DNA of 64,000 nt, from contig NZ_RQIS01000010.1 of NCBI RefSeq assembly GCF_003837865.1, positions 1 to 64,000 on the forward strand. The letters are read 5' to 3'. Under the pieces are notes generated by a model. That model was not told the DNA's origin and searched no databases. It saw only the letters and a list, made by a program, of their open reading frames with translations. Position 1 is the stretch's first letter. Each line of letters starts with the position of its first letter. Origin of the DNA: Paraburkholderia dinghuensis (GTDB lineage Bacteria > Pseudomonadota > Gammaproteobacteria > Burkholderiales > Burkholderiaceae). Below are positions 27,458-36,140 of the stretch, piece after piece. A program made the position numbers and the translations under genes.

Positions 27458-28396
27458 ATGCTTTCCGCTGTCTCCATTCTGCTGCCCGTATTCGGGCTGA
27501 TTTTCGCTGGCTTCGCGTGCCGCCGCTTCGGCGTGCTGGGGCCCGCCGCCGCTTCTGAACTCAATCGCTTCGTCGTGTGGCTCGCGCTGCCGGCGCTGCT
27601 CTTCGACATCGTCGCGCATGCCACCTGGCGCGAACTGTTCCAGCCCGCTTTCATCGTGACGTTCGGCGGCGCGTGCCTGCTCGTTTTCGCGGGCGTGGTG
27701 GCCGTGCGGCTTTTCCTCGGCCGTCCGCTTGCCGATGCGAGCATCGACGGTCTCGCCGCCGCTTATCCGAACACCGGCTACGTGGGCTTTCCACTGGGCA
27801 TGATCGCGTTCGGGCCGTCGAGCCTCACGCCCACCACGATCGCGTCGATCATCGTCGTGTGCGTTCTGTTTGCGTTCGCCATCGTGCTGATCGAAACAGG
27901 GCTGCAAAGCGAGCGTCGGCCGCATCGGCTCGTGATGAAGGTCGGGCGGTCGCTGTTGCGCAATCCGCTGCTCGTTGCGCCTCTGCTCGGCGCGATCGTT
28001 TCGGGCGCACACGTTACGGTGCCCGCGAGTGCGCAGACGTTCCTGAAGCTGTTGGGCGGCGCGGCGAGCCCATGCGCGCTCGTGAGCCTCGGTCTGTTCC
28101 TCGCGGAACGCCGCAGCACTGAGACGGCGCCGCGCGAGTCGTCGTGGTGGCTCACGCTCACGAAGCTCGTCGCGCAACCCGTGCTGACGTGGTGGCTTGC
28201 GGTGCGCGTGTTCGCGTTGCCGTTTCCGCTCGCTCAGACCGCGCTGTTGCTCGCGGCACTGCCCACCGGCACCGGCCCGTTCATGCTGGCCGAATACTAT
28301 CGACGAGAGGCGCACGTCACGTCGCGGACCATTCTTCATTCGACGATCGGCTCACTGGTGACGCTAACACTGCTTTTGCTATACCTCCAACGCTGA
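27458..28396 (+). CDS. AEC-family transporter (auxin efflux carrier type)
   Basis: The 312-residue membrane protein has about ten hydrophobic segments and the AEC/BASS fold features, including the ALPALLF segment in the N-terminal half and TGPFMLAEYY in the C-terminal half. Bacterial members move malonate, malate or related organic acids; the substrate here is unknown. It starts 40 bp after the exporter stop, so it may be the second gene of the MarR-controlled unit. Confidence 0.85.
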   Translation: MLSAVSILLPVFGLIFAGFACRRFGVLGPAAASELNRFVVWLALPALLFDIVAHATWRELFQPAFIVTFGGACLLVFAGVVAVRLFLGRPLADASIDGLAAAYPNTGYVGFPLGMIAFGPSSLTPTTIASIIVVCVLFAFAIVLIETGLQSERRPHRLVMKVGRSLLRNPLLVAPLLGAIVSGAHVTVPASAQTFLKLLGGAASPCALVSLGLFLAERRSTETAPRESSWWLTLTKLVAQPVLTWWLAVRVFALPFPLAQTALLLAALPTGTGPFMLAEYYRREAHVTSRTILHSTIGSLVTLTLLLLYLQR

Positions 28397-28461
28397 GCGT
28401 GACCACGCGCGGCACGCGGCTTGCGGCAATAGCGTCATGCCATCGAAAAGGGGGTTCGACG

Positions 28462-28653
28462 ATGAAATGGCTTAAACGCAGTGGGGCGGCGCTCATGCTG
28501 GCGATCGTCGCCGCATCGGCCACCGGGGCGTGTACGCTCGGCGGCGCGGCCGCGGGTGGTTACGTCGGCAACAAGGCGACTAACGGCAGCGGGGTCGGCA
28601 CGGTGGGCGGCGCAGTGGCGGGCGGCGTGATAGGGTACGAACTCGGGAAGTAA
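28462..28653 (+). CDS. Glycine-zipper small lipoprotein, OsmB-like
   Basis: The 63-residue product has an N-terminal signal of about 23 residues ending in SATGAC, a weak lipobox whose cysteine would be lipidated. A glycine-zipper region follows (GGAAAGGYVGNK, GTVGGAVAGGVIGYELGK), strongly like the C terminus of E. coli OsmB. Such proteins sit in the cell envelope and are often stress-induced. The lipobox lacks the usual leucine at -3, so lipidation is likely but not certain. The ATG follows GGGGTTCGACG, with only a modest ribosome site. Confidence 0.75.
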   Translation: MKWLKRSGAALMLAIVAASATGACTLGGAAAGGYVGNKATNGSGVGTVGGAVAGGVIGYELGK

Positions 28654-28727
28654 TCGCAATGAGCTATCGCAGCAGTCGATGCCGGGTGTCGAGCGCGTGA
28701 TTCACAACGCGCCCGCACCCGTTGCCA

Positions 28728-29573
28728 TCACTTGACCGCGCCTAGCGCGAGGCCCTTCACCATATACCGCTGCAACCAGGCGAACACCACCGAGACGGGT
28801 AGCGTCGCCGCGAGCGTGGCGGCCATCACGAGTTGCCATTCGACGGTGTATTTACCGGCCACCATGTCCGTCACCTGCACCGTGAGTGTCTTGTTCTCGG
28901 GCGAGCGGATCAGCGTATAGACCACCGCGAATTCGTTCCAGGCGCTGATGAACGTGAAGATCGCGGTGACGACCACAGCCGGCACGGCAAGCGGCAGGAA
29001 CACGCGAAACACCGCGCCCGTGCGGCTCGCGCCCTCGAGCCACGCCGATTCTTCGAGATCGCGCGGCACCGTCTGGAAGTACGACGACAGCATCCACACG
29101 GCAAACGCGATATTGAACGCCGCATAAGAGACGATGACGCCGATCTTCGAATCGACGAGATTGCCATCGCCCCACGGGATCATCGCGGCAAGCCGGAACA
29201 GGCCTACCACCAGCAGGATCGGCGAAAGCATCTGCGTGACGAGCAGGAACTGCCGGTACAGCCCGCGACCGCGGAACGGAAAGCGCGCGAGCGCATAGGC
29301 GGCGGGCAGGCTCACGGCGAGCGCGAGGCTCGTGGAAAGCACGCTGACCACGATGCTGTTGCGCAGCGCGACGCCGAAGTTCGCGGCCACCCACATGTCG
29401 ACGTAGTTTTGCCAGCGCCACTGCATCGGCAGCCAGCGCGCCGGAAAGACGAACACTTCCGATGCGGGTTTGAACGACGTGAAGAACATCACGGCGAACG
29501 GAAACAGCACGACGACCACCAGCGGCGACAGCACGAGCCAGCAGAGCAGGGAGCGTTTGATCTTTTGCTTCAT
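28728..29573 (-). CDS. Carbohydrate ABC transporter permease (MalG/UgpE side)
   Basis: The 281-residue CUT1 permease has six membrane segments and the EAA loop (RDLEESAWLEGASRTGAVFRVFLPLAVP). The start at MKQKIKRSL overlaps the preceding permease gene by 4 bp. It forms the inner-membrane channel with that partner. The substrate is not readable; sugars or polyols are typical. The operon order is binding protein, permease, permease on this strand, with the ATPase gene on the divergent arm. Confidence 0.88.
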   Translation of the reverse strand: MKQKIKRSLLCWLVLSPLVVVVLFPFAVMFFTSFKPASEVFVFPARWLPMQWRWQNYVDMWVAANFGVALRNSIVVSVLSTSLALAVSLPAAYALARFPFRGRGLYRQFLLVTQMLSPILLVVGLFRLAAMIPWGDGNLVDSKIGVIVSYAAFNIAFAVWMLSSYFQTVPRDLEESAWLEGASRTGAVFRVFLPLAVPAVVVTAIFTFISAWNEFAVVYTLIRSPENKTLTVQVTDMVAGKYTVEWQLVMAATLAATLPVSVVFAWLQRYMVKGLALGAVK

Positions 29574-30571
29574 GCGAGGTCTCCTTCTGCATTGCCGCCG
29601 CGCTTCGCCTGCAGCTTCAGATAGGCGACCGAGAACGCGAACAGGATCACGAGCATGACGAGCGAAACCGCGGCGGCTTCGCCGGGGCGTCCGAGGCGGA
29701 AGCCCAGTTCGTAGAGGTACGTGACGAGAATGTGCGTGCTGTTGTCGGGGCCACCTTGCGTCATGACCCAGATGATCGGGAACGAGTTGAACACGTAAAT
29801 CACGTTCAGCAGGATCGCCATGTTGATGAACGGTTTGAGCAGCGGCAGCGTGAGCTGGCGGAACTGCTGCCAGGCGCTCGCGCCGTCGATTCGCGCGGCC
29901 TCGTAGATGTCGCCCGGCACCGACGAAAGTCCGCCGAGCAGGATCGTCGTGGTGAAGGGAATCGATACGAGTATGCCCACGCAAATCTCGACCGGGAACG
30001 CGTATTCCGGGGTCGCGAGCCAGTGAATCGGTCCCGCTATGAGGCCAAGGCGCTGCAGCGTCACGTTGACCATGCCGTAGTCGTCGTTGAATGACCAGCG
30101 CCACACCACGGCGGTCATCGTGAGCGAGACGGACCACGGCAGCATCACGATCGTGCGCGCGATGCCGCGTCCATAGAAGTCCTGATTGAGCACGAGCGCG
30201 ACCGGCACGGAAATCAGCACGGTGCCCGAGACCACGAAGAACGTCCAGATGAGCGTGTTCTTCAGCGCGCTCATGAACACGGGATCGCCGAGCACGTTGT
30301 AGAAGTTCTGCAGGCCGCTGAAATCGCGGATCTGTCCGAAGCGCGACACCTCGTGCAGCGACTGGTACACGATGTTGAAGATCGGATAGCTGATGATGAA
30401 CAGCGCGAGCACGAGACTCGGCACGATCAGGAGCCAGGGCGCGCGAGGCGTGGCGACGGCACGGTTGGAGCGGCTCATGCGGGTGGGTTCGCGTGTTCGG
30501 TCAGGGGTGCCGCCGGTCGCCGGACCGGTTGGCTGCGGTTGCCCGGATTGTCTCAGGGGACCGGTAGTCAT
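29570..30571 (-). CDS. Carbohydrate ABC transporter permease (MalF/UgpA side)
   Basis: The 333-residue permease has a 40-residue Pro/Gly/Thr-rich cytoplasmic N terminus, six membrane helices and the EAA loop ([26 protein letters not shown]). I chose MTTGPLRQSG because a GAGG site lies about 10 bp upstream; a start at MSRSNRAV would drop the extension and is possible. It pairs with the downstream permease. A strong stem-loop separates it from the binding-protein gene. Confidence 0.87.
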   Translation of the reverse strand: MTTGPLRQSGQPQPTGPATGGTPDRTREPTRMSRSNRAVATPRAPWLLIVPSLVLALFIISYPIFNIVYQSLHEVSRFGQIRDFSGLQNFYNVLGDPVFMSALKNTLIWTFFVVSGTVLISVPVALVLNQDFYGRGIARTIVMLPWSVSLTMTAVVWRWSFNDDYGMVNVTLQRLGLIAGPIHWLATPEYAFPVEICVGILVSIPFTTTILLGGLSSVPGDIYEAARIDGASAWQQFRQLTLPLLKPFINMAILLNVIYVFNSFPIIWVMTQGGPDNSTHILVTYLYELGFRLGRPGEAAAVSLVMLVILFAFSVAYLKLQAKRGGNAEGDLA

Positions 30572-30612
30572 GTCGTTACGTCCTCGGTGCTGCGATCTTT
30601 CCATGCTTTGGC

Positions 30613-30652
30613 GGACCGTCGCGCGCGTGAAATGCAGCGCGCGCGACAGTCC
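30613..30652 (-). other. Stem-loop between binding-protein and permease genes
   Basis: A 15-bp GC-rich stem (GGACCGTCGCGCGCG with CGCGCGCGACAGTCC, one mismatch) closes a 10-nt loop, without a U-run. This is the usual place for a message-protecting hairpin that raises binding-protein yield over the permeases. Confidence 0.65.
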
Positions 30653-30672
30653 GTACCGGCGTCAGGCGGTCA

Positions 30673-31905
30673 TTACTTGCCGAGCGCCTTGTTCGCTTCG
30701 GCGGCAGCCTGGTTCAGTGCGTCGGCGGGCTTGGCCTTGCCGAGGTAAATCGCCTGCATCCCGTTCGTCACGGCCTTCGCGGTGTCTTCCCAGCCCGTCA
30801 CAGTCGGTGCGAAGCGCGCGTGCGGCAGAAGCGCGATGAATGCCTGCGTGTCCGGGTCCTGGAACGCCGGGTCGGTCGCTTCGGCCTTCGTCGTCGGCAG
30901 GAAGCCCTCCGTGCTCGTGAACTGCACGCGCGGTTCCTTCGTGAACAGGAAGTCGAGGAACTTCCAGGCGGCCGGCTTCACCTTCGAGTTCTTGAACATC
31001 ATGATCGAATCGGTGACCGCGTAGGTCGCCGGCGTCGTGGCCACGGGAATCGCGTCGATGCCGTACTTGATGTTCGGGGCTTCCTTCTTCAGTTGCTTCG
31101 CGAGGAACGGCGCCGAGATCATCATCGCCACGCGGCCCTGCTTGAAGAGGTTCTGCACATCTTCGCGGCTGTAGCCCGTGACGCCCGGTTGGGTGAGGCC
31201 TTCGTCGATCATCGTCTTGTAGAGCGTCGCGGCCTTCACGCCTTGCGCCGAATTGAACGCCGCCTTGCCGTCCTTGCCCACCACTTCGCCGCCGTGGGTC
31301 CACAGCGCGTAGTAGAAGTACACGTCGGTTTCGATTTCCTTGCCTTGCAGACCGAAGCCGGCGATGCCCTTGGCCTTCAGCTTCTTCGACGCATCGACCA
31401 CTTCCGCCCAGGTCTTCGGGCCGCCCGGATAGCCGACCGACGCGAGCATGTCCTTGTTGTAGTAGAGCGCGCGCGCCGAAGCGGCGATCGGCAGGCCGTA
31501 GGTCTTGCCGCCGATCTGGCCAGGCGCGAGGAACGGACCGATGAAGCGGCCCTTGAAGTTCGCGTCCATGTAGCCGTCGAGCGGCTCGGCGATGCCGTCC
31601 TTCACGAAGTCGAGAAGCCAGCGCGTGCCGATGATCGCGAGGTCGGCGTTCGCGCCGCCGGCGATGTCCGTTTGCAGCTTCTGTTGCAGCGAGTCCCAGT
31701 TCACGTCTTCGATCTTGATCGTCGTGCCGGGATTGGCGGCTTCGAACTGCTTGGCCATTTTCTCGAAGTACGGCGCGGTGGCGTCGCTGTAGTGCGCGAC
31801 CGTCACGCGAACCGTATCGGCGTGTGCCGCAATTCCGATGCCGGCAAAGGCGAGCGCGACGGCGAACTTGCCGAGCGCAGTGGTTGCACGTTGCTGAAAC
31901 GACAT
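30673..31905 (-). CDS. Carbohydrate ABC transporter substrate-binding protein
   Basis: The 410-residue extracellular solute-binding protein (family 1) has a signal peptide of about 29 residues ending IAAHA. Its binding-protein blocks include FEAANPGTTIKIEDVNWDSL, YGLPIAASARALYYNKDML and KPAAWKFLDFL. It should capture a sugar or polyol in the periplasm. The ATG at MSFQQRATT sits 7 bp after GGAG; a GTG two codons earlier is too close to that site. A 34-bp palindromic element lies just upstream of the ribosome site. Confidence 0.9.
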   Translation of the reverse strand: MSFQQRATTALGKFAVALAFAGIGIAAHADTVRVTVAHYSDATAPYFEKMAKQFEAANPGTTIKIEDVNWDSLQQKLQTDIAGGANADLAIIGTRWLLDFVKDGIAEPLDGYMDANFKGRFIGPFLAPGQIGGKTYGLPIAASARALYYNKDMLASVGYPGGPKTWAEVVDASKKLKAKGIAGFGLQGKEIETDVYFYYALWTHGGEVVGKDGKAAFNSAQGVKAATLYKTMIDEGLTQPGVTGYSREDVQNLFKQGRVAMMISAPFLAKQLKKEAPNIKYGIDAIPVATTPATYAVTDSIMMFKNSKVKPAAWKFLDFLFTKEPRVQFTSTEGFLPTTKAEATDPAFQDPDTQAFIALLPHARFAPTVTGWEDTAKAVTNGMQAIYLGKAKPADALNQAAAEANKALGK

Positions 31906-31922
31906 TCTCACTCTCCTGTGTC

Positions 31923-31956
31923 GATGGGACTTGGCGCTTCAGCGCTGGGTCCAATC
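31923..31956. repeat. 34-bp palindromic element, copy C (5' of the binding-protein gene)
   Basis: Arms GATGGGACTTGGCGC and GCGCTGGGTCCAATC surround TTCA. On the gene strand the element is followed by CGACACAGGAGAG, again merging with the ribosome site of the next gene. Confidence 0.85.
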
Positions 31957-32264
31957 CCTTGCGGGTGGTTGCTGGGTGGTTATGCCTGCTTATTCCTGCG
32001 TACACCGCCGCCGGGACTCCGGCCGCTGGGTTGCGTTGTTTGAAAAAATCCTACAGGATGAAAAAAGCGTTGTCACCTGGTAAACGCGATATTGTTTTTC
32101 GCTCGGTGTTTTGCCTAACATGCTGTTAAACAGGGATAATTCATGCGCCGCAGCAGAACGGGCTGTGCACGTTAACCCGGACTCCGCCGCGCGGTATTCG
32201 GTGTGTTTGTTGGAAATTTACAGGCCGGCTGGCATGGCTGGCGGCCCGATTCGGAGAGTCGAAC
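31957..32264. promoter_or_regulatory. Divergent promoter region of the carbohydrate locus, with candidate operator
   Basis: This gap between the divergent binding-protein and SDR genes is AT-rich around 32040-32130. It contains the palindrome ATCCT-AC-AGGAT (32048-32059) flanked by two direct TGAAAAAA repeats (32041-32048 and 32059-32066). This is a plausible site for the RpiR-type regulator of the locus. No coding region seen. Confidence 0.45.
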
Positions 32265-33038
32265 ATGAGCCGGGTGGTGCTGGTGACGGGCGCGAGCGGC
32301 GGCATTGGCCGCGCACTGTGCAAGCGGTTTCTCGATGCGGGAGACACCGTTCTCGCGCTCGATCGCGACGAGGCGCTCGCGCAGTCGCTGCGCGTGGATT
32401 TCGGCGGTGAGCGGCTCGAAGCGCTCGTCGCCGACGTGAGCGACGCTGCAGCGATGAGCGATGCCGTGTCAGCCGGCGTGGCCGCGCGCGGGCCGGTCGA
32501 CGTCGTGGTGGCGAATGCGGGTGGTGCGCTCGGCACGACGCTCGCGCGCACCGACGCAGCCGAATGGCGGCGCGACATCGACCTGAATCTGAACGGCGCG
32601 TACTACACGGTCGAGGCGGTGCGCCAGTCGATGATCGAGCGGCAGCGCGGCGCAATTGTGCTGATCGGTTCCGTGAACGGGCTCACCGCGCTCGGGCATC
32701 CCGCCTATAGCGCGGCGAAGGCGGGCCTCGTGAGCTACACGAAGGCGCTCGCGATCGAGCTGGGGCAGTACGGCATCCGCGCGAATCTCGTCTGCCCGGG
32801 CACCGTCAAGACGCCCGCGTGGCAGGCGCGCGTCGACCGGCATCCGCAAATCTTCGAAGAACTGAAGAAGTGGTATCCGCTCGGCGACGTGGCGGCACCC
32901 GAGGACATCGCCGACGCAGTGCACTTTCTGGCGTCGCCGCAGGCGCGCGTGATCACGGGCGTCGCGTTGCCGGTGGACGCGGGCCTCATGGCCGGCAACC
33001 GGATGATGGCGAACGAGCTGACGCTCGACCCGCTCTGA
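32265..33038 (+). CDS. Short-chain dehydrogenase/reductase (SDR)
   Basis: The 257-residue classical SDR has cofactor motif TGASGGIG (residues 8-15), NAGG near residue 84, the catalytic Ser in IVLIGSVNG and YSAAKAG as the Tyr-x-x-x-Lys pair, and a PG motif (CPGTVKTPAW) after the active site. An Asp/Arg pair after strand 2 (ALDRDEA) suggests NAD preference. It probably oxidises the imported sugar alcohol or sugar. It is the first gene of the plus arm, followed by the transporter ATPase. Confidence 0.88.
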   Translation: MSRVVLVTGASGGIGRALCKRFLDAGDTVLALDRDEALAQSLRVDFGGERLEALVADVSDAAAMSDAVSAGVAARGPVDVVVANAGGALGTTLARTDAAEWRRDIDLNLNGAYYTVEAVRQSMIERQRGAIVLIGSVNGLTALGHPAYSAAKAGLVSYTKALAIELGQYGIRANLVCPGTVKTPAWQARVDRHPQIFEELKKWYPLGDVAAPEDIADAVHFLASPQARVITGVALPVDAGLMAGNRMMANELTLDPL

Positions 33039-33111
33039 TGCGTTGAGCCGATCTCACGTAAAGCACACGCAAATCACACGCACGACAGCGTAACCAGCGA
33101 ACGAGGACAGC

Positions 33112-34188
33112 ATGGCAGCGGTACAACTGAACGGCATCTACAAGCGCTACGGCGAAACGCAGGTCGTGCATGGCGTCGACCTCGATATCGAGGACGGCGA
33201 GTTCGTCGTGCTCGTCGGCCCGTCGGGTTGCGGCAAGACCACGCTGATGCGCATGATCGCGGGTCTCGAGGACATCAGCGGCGGCGATCTCACCATCGGC
33301 GGCACGCGCGCGAATGGGCTGCCGCCGCAGCAGCGCAACGTGTCGATGGTGTTCCAGAGCTATGCGCTCTACCCGCATCTGTCCGTGTACGACAACATCG
33401 CGTTCGGCCCGCGCATCCGCAAGGAACGCGAGGACGCGTTCAAGCCGCGTATCGAGGCGGCGGCGAAGATGCTCAACCTGTCGAGCTATCTCGAACGCTT
33501 GCCGCGTGCGCTCTCCGGCGGGCAGCGCCAGCGTGTGGCGATGGGCCGCGCCGTCGTGCGCGAGCCATCGCTCTTCCTCTTCGATGAACCGCTCTCGAAC
33601 CTCGACGCCAAACTGCGGGTGCAGATGCGCACGGAAATCAAGGCGCTGCACCAGCGTTTGCGCAACACGGTGGTCTATGTGACGCACGACCAGATCGAGG
33701 CGATGACGATGGCCGACCGCATCGTCGTGATGAACGCGGGCCGCATCGAACAGATCGGACGCCCGCTCGACCTCTACGACAAGCCGGGCAATCTGTTCGT
33801 CGCGAGCTTCCTCGGGTCGCCCTCGATGAACTTTGCGGCGGGCACGGTCATGAGCGACGCGCGCGGCACCGCGCTCGTGCTCGAAGACGGCGTGCGCATC
33901 GCGCTGCCCGAGGCGACGGCGCGCCTGACGCAGGCGGGCGCACGCGTGACGCTCGGCATCCGCCCGGAGCACATCGAGGCCGGGGGTGACGTGCCATTCA
34001 ACGTCGACGTGATCGAACCGACTGGCGCCGAGACCCACTTGTACGGGAAAATAAGCGATTCAACCTGGTGCGTTACCACGCGCGCGCGACCGCAGGTCGC
34101 GCCGGGGCAGCGCATGACGCTCGGTCTGCCTCACGCGCATCTGCATCTGTTCGATACCGAAAGTGGCAAGCGGCTCGATCTGGACTGA
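33112..34188 (+). CDS. Carbohydrate ABC transporter ATP-binding protein (MalK/UgpC type)
   Basis: The 358-residue ATPase has Walker A GPSGCGKTT, signature LSGGQRQR, Walker [17 protein letters not shown] and a C-terminal OB-fold regulatory domain. It is the expected energy subunit for the divergent permease pair, which has no ATPase on its own strand. It resembles UgpC in this window but is clearly distinct in sequence. It lies 73 bp after the SDR gene. Confidence 0.9.
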   Translation: MAAVQLNGIYKRYGETQVVHGVDLDIEDGEFVVLVGPSGCGKTTLMRMIAGLEDISGGDLTIGGTRANGLPPQQRNVSMVFQSYALYPHLSVYDNIAFGPRIRKEREDAFKPRIEAAAKMLNLSSYLERLPRALSGGQRQRVAMGRAVVREPSLFLFDEPLSNLDAKLRVQMRTEIKALHQRLRNTVVYVTHDQIEAMTMADRIVVMNAGRIEQIGRPLDLYDKPGNLFVASFLGSPSMNFAAGTVMSDARGTALVLEDGVRIALPEATARLTQAGARVTLGIRPEHIEAGGDVPFNVDVIEPTGAETHLYGKISDSTWCVTTRARPQVAPGQRMTLGLPHAHLHLFDTESGKRLDLD

Positions 34189-34247
34189 ATTCGAAGCTGA
34201 ACGAGGCTGAAAAAATCGGGCGTTGGTCAATCCACGGGATATTGAGC

Positions 34248-35123
34248 TTGCCGGTCTCCAACCTGATCCATCACATCCGCGATGTCGCCGAGTCGCTGCG
34301 GCCTGCCGAGCGCAAGGTCGCCGACATGGTGCTGGGCGACGTCGACTTCGCGATGCGCGCGAGCATCACCGAACTCGCGCTGCGCGCGGATGTGTCCGAG
34401 CCTTCGGTCACGCGCTTTTGCCGCGCGGTGGGCGCGCACGGCCTGCGCGACTTCAAGATGCGGCTCGCGCAGAGCGCGGCGGGCGGTGTGCCGTATGCGT
34501 CGTCGCTGGCTGAAGTCGAGAGCGGCGACGAGATCGGCACGCTGCTCGACAAGGTCACCGAGTCGGTCGTGCAAGGCGTCACTTACGCGCGCGCGTCGCT
34601 CGATCCCGCCGTGTTCGCGGCGGCCGTGGCGGCGCTCGGCAGCGCGCGGCGCGTGTACTTCTTCGGGGTGGGCGCAGGCTCCGGACTCGTCGCGCAGGAC
34701 GCTGCGCTGCGCATGCTGCGGCTCGACGTCGCCGCGAGCGCATTCACCGACGCGCATCTCCAGCGGCTTTACGCAGGCCTGCTCGAACCCGGCGACGTGG
34801 CGTTCGCGATCTCCCATTCGGGGCGCAGCGTCGAAGTCAATGAGAGCATCCAGATCGCGAAGGAGCGCGGCGCGACCACCATCGCGCTGACCAGTGCGGG
34901 TTCGCGGCTCGCGTGGGTCGTCGATATTCCGCTGCTGCTGCGCGTGCCTGCTACCACGGAGCCGCACGCGCCGGGCGTGTCGCGTATCGCGCATCTCGCG
35001 GTGATCGACGCTCTCGCGATCGGCGTCGCGCTCGGCCTCGGGCCGAAAACGCTCGCGAAAATGCGCGATGCACAGGCGCGCAGCAATGGCGATGTGGCCG
35101 AAACGTCCGACGACGGCGCCTGA
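34248..35123 (+). CDS. RpiR/MurR-family transcriptional regulator
   Basis: This is a protein of about 291 residues. It has an N-terminal HTH_6 domain (about residues 1-77: LRPAERKVADMVL, MRASITELALRADVSEPSVTRFCRAVGAHGLRDFKMRL) and a C-terminal SIS sugar-phosphate-binding domain (about 120-260: RRVYFFGVGAGSGLVAQDA, AFAISHSGRSVEVNESIQIAKERGATTIALTS). It probably senses a phosphorylated sugar and controls the locus. No ATG is available near the natural N terminus. A TTG (LPVSNLIHH) with GGGA nine bases upstream is the best start; another TTG two codons earlier is possible. Confidence 0.8.
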   Translation: MPVSNLIHHIRDVAESLRPAERKVADMVLGDVDFAMRASITELALRADVSEPSVTRFCRAVGAHGLRDFKMRLAQSAAGGVPYASSLAEVESGDEIGTLLDKVTESVVQGVTYARASLDPAVFAAAVAALGSARRVYFFGVGAGSGLVAQDAALRMLRLDVAASAFTDAHLQRLYAGLLEPGDVAFAISHSGRSVEVNESIQIAKERGATTIALTSAGSRLAWVVDIPLLLRVPATTEPHAPGVSRIAHLAVIDALAIGVALGLGPKTLAKMRDAQARSNGDVAETSDDGA

Positions 35124-35137
35124 TCGCGCACGTCCCG

Positions 35138-35363
35138 CGCGCCCCACTTGCGTGAATCGAATGCCGCTATAGCGCAGCGGCCACCGCCCCTTCCACGTAA
35201 CCGAAGCGCCGCGAGAGCCGCTGTGCGGCGGCGACCAGCAACTGCGCGGACGCGCCCCACTTGCGTTAATCGAACGCCGCTATAGCGCCGCCGCCGCCGC
35301 TCCTTCCACGTAGCCGAAGCGCCGCGACAACCGCTGTGCGGCGGCGATCAACAACTGCGCGGG
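35138..35363. repeat. 113-bp direct tandem repeat, two copies
   Basis: Two adjacent 113-bp units (35138-35250 and 35251-35363) differ at about 12 positions (roughly 89 percent identical). Each contains the last 26 or so codons and the stop of an IclR gene plus the first 29 bases beyond it. The second unit belongs to the intact IclR gene; the first is a detached copy of its tail. Confidence 0.92.
35167..35250 (-). pseudogene. Remnant C terminus of a third IclR-family gene
   Basis: Read on the minus strand, this stretch encodes AQLLVAAAQRLSRRFGYV and a short Glu-Gly/Ala tail, ending in TAG. It is the same tail as the neighbouring intact IclR gene, with only two amino-acid changes (Val for Ile, Val for Ala). 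Most nucleotide differences are synonymous, which suggests both tails were once translated. It looks like the last piece of a tandem paralogue whose body was deleted. Confidence 0.75.
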
Positions 35364-36140
35364 CGTGCCCCCGAGCGCAGTGTCGATGGTGCCTGAGGGG
35401 CCCATCACCGCGAGCACGAGACACACGTTCCCGGTGTGATCGAAGACCGGCGCGGCGACCGTGCTGATGCCGGGAATCGGCTTGTCGAGCGCCGTATCGA
35501 CGCCCTCCGCGCGGATCTCAGCGAGCCGTTCGCGGTACGCGGCGCTCGCGCCGCCGCCGCGCGACACGCCCGCAAGTCGCAAGCCGTCCTGCGCGAGCAA
35601 CGTGTCGCGCACATCGTCGTCGAGCCACGCGGCGAACACGCGTCCAATTGACGTGTTCACGAGCGACATCACCGTGCCGGGCCGCAGGCTCACATGCAGC
35701 GGCAGCGCCGATTCTTCGAGCCGCACAACCGTCGGCCCGAGCGGCCCCGGCACAGCCAGCGCGACGCTCATGCCGGTAGCGGCGGCGAGTCCGACGAGTT
35801 CCGCATCGGCTTCGCGCACCGGCGAAAGGCGCGCGAGTCCGAGGAGGCCGAGTTCGAGACTGAGTGGCCCCGCTTCGTAGCGGCCCGCCGCGTCGCGGCC
35901 GAGCAGGCCGATCTTCTGCAGACTCACCAGATGCGGAAATGCTTTGGCGCTCGCCATGCCCGCTGCCGCCGCGAGGTCACGCAGTGAGAGCGGCGTGCCG
36001 GCCGCGACGAGCACAGCGAGCAACTCACCCGTGACGTCGAGCGACTGGATGCCGCGTTGCGGTTTGTCCGCGGATTCTGCGGCAACGACTTCCGGTTCGT
36101 CGGGCGCTACGCGCGCAGGCCTGGAGCTTGTTCGGGGCAT
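35280..36140 (-). CDS. IclR-family transcriptional regulator
   Basis: The 286-residue protein has a winged helix (about residues 29-90: RGIQSLDVTGELLAVLVAAG, PLSLRDLAAAAGMASAKAFPHLVSLQKIGLL) and a C-terminal effector domain (HVSLRPGTVMSLVNTSIGRVFAAWL). The start at MPRTSSRPAR overlaps the end of the upstream IclR gene by 34 bp, so the two are cotranscribed. It is a paralogue of that gene. Its likely targets include the divergent metallo-hydrolase/monooxygenase operon. Its 3' end lies in the 113-bp tandem repeat. Confidence 0.88.
   Translation of the reverse strand: MPRTSSRPARVAPDEPEVVAAESADKPQRGIQSLDVTGELLAVLVAAGTPLSLRDLAAAAGMASAKAFPHLVSLQKIGLLGRDAAGRYEAGPLSLELGLLGLARLSPVREADAELVGLAAATGMSVALAVPGPLGPTVVRLEESALPLHVSLRPGTVMSLVNTSIGRVFAAWLDDDVRDTLLAQDGLRLAGVSRGGGASAAYRERLAEIRAEGVDTALDKPIPGISTVAAPVFDHTGNVCLVLAVMGPSGTIDTALGGTPAQLLIAAAQRLSRRFGYVEGAAAAAL

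Noticed and set aside
35138-35363. CRISPR-like array
   Set aside because: Only two adjacent 113-bp units with no spacers; it is a tail duplication of an IclR gene.
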